A stretch of DNA of 64,000 nt, taken from assembly GCF_035222375.1 (NCBI RefSeq), contig NW_026946365.1, positions 1,674,001-1,738,000 of the forward strand, written 5' to 3'. The position numbers and the translations under genes were made by a program. Every line of letters starts with the position of its first letter. The first letter of the stretch is position 1. The notes below the pieces were generated by a model that made no database searches, was not told the origin of the DNA, and saw nothing but the letters and a program-made list of their open reading frames with translations. Positions 11,030 through 20,971 of the stretch are shown one piece after another. Source of the stretch: Podospora pseudocomata (lineage: Eukaryota > Ascomycota > Sordariomycetes > Sordariales > Podosporaceae).

Positions 11030-13691
11030 GGGACTGACAACTGGGGGGGTTTTTGCTGGATATACTGACGAGGGGGGGAGGGAAAATGCAATGACGAGGA
11101 TATGTGTGCATGACTTGGACTGGATTGTTAAAGAAAATTTTGGTTATGGCTGTTTGGTGTGTTTTCGCTTCAGGATAGAGAGGGCACCGGTCCCTGTAAT
11201 ATATACATAGAGTGGTGTACAACAACTTTTCCAATGGTCATCATGACGGTTCTAGTGGTGGTCTAATGAGAGACGTGGTGATGGCCATGACACTAAATGC
11301 CGCACAGGTGGTGGGCACATGGCACTGTTGTCTTATAGCACAGGACATCTATATTGACGAGATGATAACAGGTAATCCAACATCAAGGCATGACGAGTCG
11401 CAAAGTAAACAACACATTATTCATCAAGAAGAATCACAGCAATCGTCGGTCAAACATGACATTTATTAGGCCAGATATCTACGAGTCTCGCGGGTCCCCT
11501 GACCTATCGTAGATTTGTCGCCTCATTAAAACCTTCCTGGGCTTTTTTCTTCACGGGTCAAGGAAAAAGAGCGGCCAGCACGATCGTCCAGTCGGTCATC
11601 TTTCCACCCAGTCAACCTCGGGTAGCCCTCCATAGTATATACACTCCAAAACCAAAACCAAATTACATGATAACCAGCGTTTCCAAACCGAGACTGTATA
11701 GGTATCATTGTTGTATGTTTGATGTCGTTTCTGTGTCGTTTCCACATCATTTCCATGTCGTTTCCAAGACTCCAAAACTTCGAGGGGGGTATCATGCAAG
11801 TAAATCCAACGCTGTCCTCATTCCAAAGAACAAAAACCCAAAAACAAAAAAGATCCTCCCTTCAGACTGGACAAAAAGATCCTCCCCTCAGACTGGGGGT
11901 GGTCAATGAGATGAGCCAAGATAGCCTCATTTTTGCGTGAGATCAGCCAAAACGACCCTCCGTCTCATCTTACGTCTCATGGGAGGAAGGGTGTATTTTT
12001 GAGCCTTTTTTGGCTGTTGAAAAGTGGTGACGTTTGGTTTTTTTTGGCGGTGAGGATGTTGTGTGGGTGTCCGGTGACGGTTGTGGCCTGGGTGAGGGTG
12101 ACCTGGGTGATGATGAAGGTTGTGGCTCTGTGGCTACTAACCTTGCCAAGATATCGGGCTGAACAAACTACCAGAGGTCTCATGAGCCGGTGAGATGAGA
12201 TACATCGTGTGGGCCGTGGGATGAGCCGAAGGCCTGGGTCCGTGGGATGAGTCAAGATGAGGGTCATCTCGTCTCATCTCATCTCACTGACCACCCTGTT
12301 CATATCCGTCCATGGAAAGCCAGTCCGCGTTTGGATCAGATGCCCTCCAGGACCCCAAGACCGTAAGGATCAGATGTCCCCATCCGCTCCTCAAAATGAC
12401 TTGCCACTGGCGCCTGGAGATCCTCCAGCCCCAAACTCAAGTCCACAGACTCCTCACCCGCCTGCGCAAGCTGCTCCCCCTCAACTCCTCCAAAATTCCC
12501 GTTTGTGAGCCCTGGGTCAACCGCTCCCAAACCCCGGGGCCACAATGTCGTCCTCCACTTGAGCGAGCTGCTGCCCGCCAGGTTGTTGCCCGCTTGCTAA
12601 CCACCTCTTCAACCCGCGCTCTCCTCGCGTTTTGCTCGGCAATGGCGGCCTTCCTCTTCTCTTGCCCAATCGTTTACTTCGCCGCCGTCAGATATCTCCT
12701 CCTCCCCCAATCTGTGAGCTTGTCCCAAGCCAGAGGCTTATCCCTTCGGCTTGAGCTTTCGCGTGTAACTCCATTGCCATGACGCGTTTCTCTACACACA
12801 CATGTGATCAGCACACAACCGGGGATAGCAAGGGGGGCTACGTACTGTACTCCTGGTGGGGGGGTAGAGGTTAAAGGCGAGGGGCGGGCTAGGGGAGAGA
12901 GTGGGATTTAGACATCATATTAGTATGAATAAATGAGCTCGGATGAAAAAAAAAACATGGGCGTTTGTAAACGAGTAACCACGTTCGCCAACGCTGGCCT
13001 GTTGGGAGAGGAGACGAGGGGACAAATCGTTGAAGACATTCGCAAGCCCTCAATATGTTTTGAAAAAGAGTATAAGCAGACGTGATGATAGAATCGATGA
13101 AGGTATTTGCAAATTTCAGGAACGGAATCCCAAAGCTATTCGTAAGCCCCCGCCTTGACCGTTGAAATAAAGGCACAAGCAAATGTAAGAACAAGGTCCC
13201 CAGAGCCATTGCAGATGCTTTAAAATCAAAACTATAAGGCGAGCAGATGTAGGAAGAAAACAGTGAAGGCATCTGAAAACGCCTGAACAAACAGAACATC
13301 CCGACTGTCATGTCCAGGGAAATTGGGTTCTGGTTTTGGAAGATATACTGCCAAAAACTGAGCAATATTCCTTTCCCTATCTTCTACATTCACTCCCCTC
13401 AGTCTTCCAATGAACATCAAGCATCCAAGCGCAGACAGAAAATAGAAATCGAAAATAAAACGGGCGGTAAAAATAAAGGTACTTTGGTACTTGGCGAAGT
13501 AGCTACATCGAACTTGTATTTCCAGGCTCTCAAGCGGAATGATCATGAAGCATAACTTTTTGCATGTCTGGGCATACAAAGACGAAATCATGATTATATG
13601 TACTATCGGAAGGAATGCGTTTTGCTGAGGATTTAGCTGAACGACTGGATAACGCTTGGATGTCCGTGTACGTTTGTACCACCACCAATAA
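11030..13691. other. Intergenic region, no supported gene
   Basis: The open frames (for example 12312-12782 plus and 13232-13828 minus) show no domain, signal or splice structure. Near 11920-12290 the text is loosely repetitive, with many GATGAG and TCTCATC words. Nothing else is supportable. Confidence 0.5.
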
Positions 13692-13696
13692 CGATG

Positions 13697-14142
13697 TGTT
13701 ACAACCTGCACCAGGAATGGATACAGACTGCAAGGCAGTACGCCGAAGGTGAATATGACAGGATGATCGAAGGTTGTGACAAGCGTCTCAGACACGGGTT
13801 CACTGTCAACAACAGGTTGTTCTAACAAAGAGCTACTGAAAGTAGATTGTAGACAAATGAACTTGAATTGCTTGCATGAGGAATCAGATTCCTCGATACG
13901 GGGAGCGCCCGGCGCTCCCCCCTATTTATGTCAAGCTGTCTACATATATTTCTGAAGTATCTTTGTACCTTGCTCAGTGTGCTCAGTGGTCTTGGCCACT
14001 GATCAGACTGAGCAACTCCTGATTGGTTGCACGGGGGCTTGTGGGTCTTTCCATCCCTGGCCCAATGATTGGCTGAGGTGCCCAGCACCTCGGGTACCAC
14101 CCAGTGGTTCCTGTATAAGGGTATTACGCTTGGGACGTAACA
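13697..14142. mobile_element. Solo LTR (copy 1), 446 bp, TSD CGATG
   Basis: The element starts TGTTACAACC and ends GGGACGTAACA, so its ends form the TGTTAC/GTAACA inverted pair expected of an LTR. It is flanked by a perfect 5-bp duplication, CGATG at 13692-13696 and 14143-14147. No internal gag-pol sequence or second adjacent copy is present, so it is a solo LTR left by recombination. It shares its first 287 bp and last 50 bp with the copy at 20563-20966, while the middle differs. Confidence 0.9.
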
Positions 14143-14147
14143 CGATG

Positions 14148-14878
14148 TTTCGAACATGCGCAACTAGCGCCAGCCGTTAAGGCGCCAACCCCATCAAATG
14201 CCTACCATGCGAGGTTAATGATCTAGGCATCGAAACCGCCTTCAAGGGTCAGCATCACATCAAGCCCACAGGGACTCTCGCTAATCGCCTCGATAATTGC
14301 TTATAATAGGTGTCAAACAACAGTATGGGGTTCAAACTTAGTCAATTGGTTGGTTGTCTTGGGGAGAGAGGTGCAGGTGGCTGGCCAACCAAGGCAGGTT
14401 CGCAAGTAGAGGGTTAGGGTCTGCCTTTCTCCAGCCGGTGATTCAATTTTTTAACAAGAGCAGTAAGATATAGACAGCTACAGTCGAATACAAAGCAGGT
14501 TACGACAAGATTAGTTGCAGGGTCCACATGGGGGTTTTTTTTTGCGCAAGTTGGGTGAAGTTGGCTTGCGCAACGATACATGACATTGGGTTTTACTTTT
14601 ATTCATAACCACATTAGATAGCGGACAGGCCAGGAGGTTGGACCTGATCGGGTTCCAATTGGAGGACCATCCGACATCGCGACCAATCGCCAACGGTGGC
14701 TTCGCTGTAGAAATGTGCCTACCCCGCTCAATCAAGCTCGGAAGCTGAGTTGCTGCGTGCTCTCATTATTTCTTCTTCCATCATCCCCGCTCCCAGTATT
14801 TCTGACGACGAGCTAAACTCTACCTCAGAGCGCCATACTCAACTCTATATCGGAACTGGCATTTCAGAGCTACCTTAG
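14148..14878. other. Intergenic region upstream of the NLR gene
   Basis: About 730 bp separate LTR copy 1 from the NLR. I see no gene. The last 150 bp are the likely NLR promoter and 5' UTR. Confidence 0.4.
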
Positions 14879-14960
14879 ATGATGTCCAAGCGACCATTAA
14901 GTACGGAAAACAGTGGCAATACTACGGCCGAAAGTAGAAAGAGGGGGAGAATAGCTTCTG

Positions 14961-17900
14961 ATGGTTTGGAGACATCGGGAGCCAATATCTCGACAAGGAG
15001 CGAATTCGGAGTATACAGTCGGCTGGATTTGCGCTCTAACTACGGAATCTGTAGCAGCCCGAGCCTTCCTCGATGAAGAATACGGCGGCCTTGAAGCAGT
15101 CGCCCAGCACGACAACAATAGCTATATCTTGGGCAAGATCGGCAGTCACAATGTCGTAATTGCCGTCCTGCCTGATGCAGAATATGGCACAACGTCCGCG
15201 GCGGCAGTAGCCCGAGACATGCTTCACAGCTTTCCGAACGTACGCATTGGATTGATGGTCGGCATCGGAGGTGGTGCGCCTAGTCGGAAGCGTGATATCC
15301 GACTCGGGGATGTAATAGTCAGCAGTCCCGGTGGCGGGAAAGGCGGCGTATTCCAGTACGACTTTGGCAAGACCATTCAGGATCAGACGTTCCAAGACAC
15401 TGCATTCTTGGACCAACCACCCACGGTGCTGCGGGCGGCTGTAAGCACGCTCAAAGGCACATACGATATGAAGGGCCACCAGCTTGTGGCCGATGTGGAA
15501 ATGGCATTGAAGAAGATCAAGAAGCGGAAAAAGTACAGAAAACCTACTCCAGCAAGCGATAGATTATACAGATCCGACGTTGTACATCCTTCGCACTCGT
15601 CTGAAAGCTGCGAGATCACATGCGGTAATGACGAGGCCAACTTGGTGGTCCGAGATAAACGAGATGAAGAGGACAACGATCCCGCAATTCACTACGGCTT
15701 AATTGCCAGTGGAAACCAACTGATGAAGGATGCGCGTATCCGGGACAAGTTAGCGGATGAAAAGGGGGTTCTTTGCTTCGAGATGGAGGCGGCCGGTTTA
15801 ATGAACCATTTCCCGTGCCTAGTGATCCGCGGGATATGCGACTACTCCGACTCGCACAAGAACAAGGATTGGCAAGGATATGCGGCAATGATGGCAGCGG
15901 CGTATGCGAAGGATCTTCTGCGTCAGATCCCGTCTAATAAGGTCGAGGAAGAGAGGAGGATTGGCGAAGTGGTTAATTCACGTTAGTAGTGCAGCTCCAA
16001 TTATAGAATGTCATCTAACTATGAGCAGTCCAAGAGGGCCTGGGATGCCTACACCAGACGACGAATGAGACCAAAGCTGAGGTCGAAACTATGAGACGCA
16101 ATCATCACCTCGCTGAAGTTGAGAGATGGCTCTGCCCACCCGACGCATCGACTAACTTCAATGAAGCGAGAAGAAAATGGCACGAAGGGTCTGGGCTATG
16201 GTTCCTCGATAGCCCTGCCTTCAATGAGTGGAAGTGTGGATCACATCATCTGTGGCTTCACGGCTTAGCAGGATGTGGCAAAACTGTCCTTAGTGCGACG
16301 ATAGTGGATCATCTCCAGAAGAGGAACGATTGCATAGTCCTGCAATTCTACTTCGATTTCAACGACACTTCGAAACAGAAGGTGGACGGCGTGTTGCGCT
16401 CTCTTGTCTTTCAGCTCTACAAATTAGGATCTAGTTCTAATGAGCTTAACAGCCTATACCAATCCCACTTCGACTACCAGAGACAGCCAGACAATCCAAG
16501 TTTAACAAAAACACTCCATGCAATGATGAAGGACTCGAAAAATATTTATCTAGTCATGGATGCACTAGACGAGTGCACAGAGAGAGGGGAACTGCTCCAA
16601 TGGATGATGGAATTCTTCAACGCGCCCGACCTAGGCCATGTTCGTATGATCGCCACTGGCCGGCCAGATGAAGAGTTTCTGAGACGTATTCCCGGTTGGA
16701 TAGGTAAAAACAACTGTTTGCAACTCGATAAAGAGGCTGTCAACGCCGACATACGCTCCTATGTCACGGCAAAGCTTGAGCAGAGTCCCGATTTCTTGGA
16801 AAAGGAACTGTCTCAGGATCTTCGCGAACGGATTCGGAATGAAGTCGGAGATAGGGCTGACGGGATGTGGGTTTCCTCCCCGGCTGTCCATATAGCTAAA
16901 CGAATATCTAACATTTAGCATAGGTTCAGATGGGCAGCATGTCAATTGGCTAGCCTTGCAAAATGTATGAGTCCCAGGGATATCGAAACAGCTCTGAAGA
17001 CTTTGCCCGGGGATCTCAATGAGACATATCAGCGCATGCTCCAAAACATACCAGCAAACCTTAAGAAGGATGCTATACGTCTCCTACAGTTCCTTGTCCA
17101 CGGCAAGCGGCCGTTGACGCTACATGAGGCCGTAGAGGTAATAGCCACACAGACGGATGAGGAGCCACGAGGCTTCGACCTAAAGCGCAGGCTTTTTCGC
17201 GGTGACGATATTCTACAGTACTGCCCCAGTCTAGTGTCGGTTATTGATGTCTTAGCTTATAACGGGGCTAGAAAAGAGCTCCACCTTGCCCATTTCTCAG
17301 TCAAAGAGTATCTTCTGAAGGAAGGGCAGTTTGGTCTACCTCTTGCTAGCATTGTCATTACCAGGACTTGTTTGACATACCTTACTGATATTGAGGGTAG
17401 ATGGTGGGAAATTAAGAAGAGATTTGCGATGGCGCAATATGCGGCGATGTATTGGATGGACTATGCCGCTTTGGCGGAAAGATCAGAAGACGTTGTTCAA
17501 ATAAGTATCAAGTTTTTACAGGACGAGTCGACTTTTCAGCGGTGGGTTCAGCTGTACCAGGCGGACAATATGCTGACCAGAGCACCGGGTTCTCGACAAG
17601 AATTAAGACTCTATTATGCTTGCCTGGGTGGACTTGCAGCAGTCTCAAGAGCCTTGATAGACGGAGACGCCGATGTCAACGCGCAGGGCGGCCTTTACGG
17701 TAACGCTCTTCAGGCTGCTGCAAATGGAGACCACCGAGATATTGTTCAACTTTTGCTGGACAGGGGTGCCGATGTCAACATACAGGGCGGCCTTTACGAC
17801 AATGCTCTTTACGCTGCTGTAAATGGAGGCCACCGAGATATCATTCAACTTTTGCTAGACAGAGGTGCCGATATCAACGCACAGGGCGGCTATGACGGCA

Positions 17901-18523
17901 ATGCTCTTTACGCTGCTATAAATGGAGGCCACCGAGATATTGTTCAACTTTTGCTGGACAGGGGTGCCGATGTCAACATACAGGGCCGCCTTTACAACAA
18001 TGCTCTTTACGCTGCTGTAAATGGAGGCCACCGAGATATTATTCAACTTTTGCTGGACAGGGGTGCCGATGTCAACGCACAGGGTGGCGATTACGGTAAC
18101 GCTCTTCAGGCTGCTGCAAATGGAGGCCACCGAGATACTGTTCAACTTTTGCTGGACAGGGGTGCCGATGTCAACGTACAGGGTGGCTGGTACGCCAACG
18201 CTCTTTACGCTGCTGTAAATGGAGGCCACCGAGATATTATTCAACTTTTGCTGGACGGGGATGCCGATGTCAACGCACAGGGCGGCGATTACGGTAACGC
18301 TCTTCAGGCTGCTGTAAATGGAGGCCACCGAGATATTATTCAACTTTTGCTGGACAGGGGTGCCGATGTCAACGGAAAGGGTGGCTGGTACGGTAACGCT
18401 CTCCAGGCTGCTTCAAAGGGAGGCCACCGAGATATTGTTCAACTTTTGCTGGACAGGGGTGCCGATATTACAGCTCTCGATAAACATGTATGGTACTTCT
18501 CATGGGTGGACGACCTCTATTAG
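14961..18523 (+). CDS. NLR-type protein: nucleoside-phosphorylase domain, NACHT, ankyrin repeats
   Basis: Exons 14961-15981, 16029-16866 and 16924-18523 sum to 3459 nt and 1152 residues. Intron 1 (GTTAGT...CAG, 47 bp) and intron 2 (GTGGGT...TAG, 57 bp) each contain a CTAAC branch site. Residues 15-330 form a PNP_UDP domain ([34 protein letters not shown]). A NACHT domain follows with Walker [11 protein letters not shown], Walker [10 protein letters not shown] and the ATGRPDEEF segment, then a winged-helix-like stretch ([20 protein letters not shown]). Eight near-identical 33-residue ankyrin repeats end the protein. In fungi this architecture belongs to NLR-like proteins linked to non-self recognition and cell death, an inference from the family. 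An upstream ATG at 14879-14882 opens a one-base-shifted frame starting MSKRPLSTENS, which looks like the usual N-terminus of such proteins, so a frameshift near 15010 is possible. Confidence 0.85.
17690..18481 (+). repeat. Eight 99-bp tandem ankyrin-coding repeats
   Basis: Eight in-phase 99-bp units encode 33 residues each. The core is NALYAA or NALQAA, then [16 protein letters not shown] with I or V swaps. The units are close to identical at DNA level, including at synonymous sites. The variable residues concentrate at the start of each unit (GLY, GYD, RLY, GDY, GWY), which is the exposed ankyrin beta-turn. Confidence 0.95.
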
Positions 18524-18806
18524 AGGATATACCGACGTAGTTAAGCTTCTTCTGCATCACTGTGAAGCTAATGCTATAAGAAAGGACGACGATGGCCGGG
18601 CGGCATTGTTTCATGTTACACGGCACGGTCGTTATATGTTAGTGCAATTCTGTTTAACTAAGTTTCCATCGGAGCTACACACTAAAGACCACTACGATGC
18701 AACGCTGTTGTTCGGAGCTTTAAGAAATGGGCATAATAAAGTTGTAGAATTCTTATTAGGGATATTATTGGCATTAACTTTAGGGATGTTACTTGTCGGA
18801 CACTAA
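18524..18806 (+). pseudogene. Frameshifted C-terminal ankyrin remnant of the NLR
   Basis: Past the stop, another frame continues with ankyrin-like text (GYTDVVKLLLHH, DDDGRAALFHVTRHG, DHYDATLLFGALRNGHNKV). It connects to the end of the main frame if an extra 16 bases near 18488-18503 are discounted. A second frame change seems to occur near 18760, where the other frame reads INFRDVTCRTLIQ before a TAG. This looks like the decayed end of a once longer ankyrin domain. Confidence 0.65.
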
Positions 18807-19560
18807 TACAATAGGCAGGAAAGAGTGATAGTTATCAACTTATCTAGCTCTTTTCTCGCTATGCCGAAGAGGTTATTGACTTGCAAGTTGACTCGGCAGA
18901 TGCATGTATGGAAAGCAGATTAGTCCCGTTCAGTCAGTCGTTGGCTTGGTATAACATTCGTATATTGTGTGTCGCAAATGGCAGCGATTACTATCAGTAT
19001 AACATCTATAGCAGTAGCGACTTTATATATTGTTTGCTGCGTTGCCCTATAGGTCTGTAATACAGTACCTACAGGGGAGCTACAGCGAACTATGCGCTTG
19101 TAGCAGTGCGTAGCGGAAGCTGGAGAAAAAAGGGGGATACGACAGCAGTGCTGAAGGAAGCAAGACCACTGTTATTACAGTGAGCAGGACGCCACAGTAC
19201 AGAGGCTTTGAGTGCTTGTACGTAGTCTAATACAGAGGCTTTTAGTGCATGTATGTTATTGGCTTATATTCTTGCTTACGCTTGCTTATTCTACATACAG
19301 GATTGAGAGGAGAGGAGAGGTCTACTTATATAAGTGTGCTGGTCTTCCAGCAGGCTCTGTGGGGCACTGGGCCCCCATAGAGTAGCAAGGTATTCTGTGG
19401 GACAACTAAGCTATGGATGGTATAGCTAAGTTCTATGGACTTCGATATCCTTCGACAGCTGACAAACCTTCCCTTGATGTCTCTCGGGTAGGTTTGTGGG
19501 GAAGAAGTTGGATGACCTTCCCAGTACCTCAACACCTGAGTCTTACCTGGCACCTATTAT
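18807..19560. other. Non-coding sequence downstream of the NLR
   Basis: No gene is visible. A duplicated block beginning ACAGAGGCTTT occurs at about 19199 and 19233, and a GGAGAGGAGAGG run lies near 19310. A short minus frame at 19326-19553 is not convincing. Confidence 0.4.
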
Positions 19561-19564
19561 GTGC

Positions 19565-20140
19565 CACACGTTAACAAATTTATAATAAAAATATACGTTT
19601 AATTAAATAAAAACGAATTAATTTTACCGAACCTCGCGGGGTTTAATAAAGTTATTAGTACTTATTATCGTTCGTAGCTTTGTATTTCCTTTAGCACTTA
19701 AAACTTTTAAGTCCAGTTTAGACCTTAAACTTTACTTAACCCGGGCACGACCTCTATTTAAAATAATAAGAAAATACACAAATTAACTACAACACCATAA
19801 ATATATCCTTAATAGGGTCTCTAAATAAATATACCCGCGTAATAGTAGCTCGCTCGCAGGCCGCACTCCACGTAGGATAAAGAAAAGACTCTATAGGCTC
19901 GCAAACCACATAATAAGCACCTGATCGGCCTGATTAGAGGGCCAGAATTGCCTGTACGCGTGCAAGGCACAAAAATATAAAGAAATAAAAGTCGATGTCC
20001 TATCTAAAATAGAATGCCCGAAGCAGACCGCTTATATACATAACCCCTGAACCCCTGAATCCTCCGAGAGCCCCACTTCCTTACTCAAACCCTCAGGCCT
20101 ATAACCGCACCCCAAACCATTATAAACCCGGACAAACGCA
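19565..20140. repeat. AT-rich degenerate block, probably a RIP-damaged repeat
   Basis: Base composition shifts sharply to AT with many TA steps (AAATTTATAATAAAAATATA, TTTAATTAAATAAAAACG). There are stops in every frame and isolated GC-rich islands such as ACCTCGCGGGGTTTAATAAA. The contrast with both flanks fits C-to-T mutation of a repeated element by RIP, as known in Sordariomycetes. The parent element cannot be identified by eye. Confidence 0.6.
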
Positions 20141-20562
20141 GATACAACGGATGGGCCAATCAGCAAGAGGTATTACGGAGGAACTAGCTAATTGTATATA
20201 GTTCCGCAGTTTGCATTACACGTACATCTGTACAAGTCTTGAATGCCTATAAAAGGTTTCCCTCGCAATGTGTTTGGAATGGTCTTTTCTTTTCTTTCCT
20301 AGATTTAAGTTTAAGTCAAACAGTTAAAGTTCAATATACTGGTTCACTACACTCTCTTCCAGGGCATAGATTTCCGTAGTTCAGTGCCTACTATCTTATT
20401 TACAGGGCATAGTTTCCTACACTTGCCTTTCTTCGGTGCTACCTTAAACCGTCGTACCTCGCAGTTCAGGAACCCCAGTCTTCACGGTAATTGCTTCCAC
20501 CTACTGGCAGGGCCCAATCAACTGGCTGCCGGAGACGTATCTTAGCAATAGATATATCTTAA
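20141..20562. other. Possible degenerate LTR or promoter remnant
   Basis: A TATAAAAG box lies at 20248-20255, and the phrase AGGGCATAG plus TTTCC occurs twice (about 20361 and 20404). These resemble a retroelement regulatory region, but no clear ends or duplication could be set. Confidence 0.25.
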
Positions 20563-20966
20563 TGTTACAACCTGCACCAGGAATGGATACAGACTGCAAG
20601 GCAGTACGCCAGAGGTGAATATGACAGGATGATCGAAGGTTGTGACAAGCGTCTCAGACACGGGTTCACTGTCAACAACAGGTTGTTCTAACAAAGAGCT
20701 ACTGAGAGTAGATTGTAGACAAATGAACTTGAATTGCTTGCATGAGGAATCAGATTCCTCGACACGGGGAGCGCCAGGCGCTCCCCCCTATTTATGTGAA
20801 GCTATCTACATATGTTTCTGAGGTATCCTTGTACCTTGCTCAGTGTGCTTGTATTGCTTGCTTTTGGCCGCGGCCAACAGACCATGGCCACCGCTAACAG
20901 ACCTTTCTTTCTGACAGGTACCACCCAGTGGTTCCTGTACAGGGGTATTACGCTTGGGGCGTAACA
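20563..20966. mobile_element. Solo LTR (copy 2), 404 bp, TSD CTTAA
   Basis: It has the same family ends as copy 1 (TGTTACAACC...GGCGTAACA). A perfect 5-bp duplication, CTTAA, lies at 20558-20562 and 20967-20971. The first 287 bp differ from copy 1 by only about ten substitutions by eye, mostly transitions. The internal 67 bp (20850-20916) replace 109 unrelated bp of copy 1. There is no internal coding region, so it is a solo LTR. Confidence 0.9.
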
Positions 20967-20971
20967 CTTAA

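Noticed and set aside
12312-12782. 156-codon plus-strand open frame
   Set aside because: Pro/Leu-rich with no recognisable family and no supporting structure.
13697-20966. One full-length LTR retrotransposon between the two LTRs
   Set aside because: The target duplications differ (CGATG versus CTTAA), and the interior encodes an NLR with no gag, protease, integrase or reverse transcriptase.
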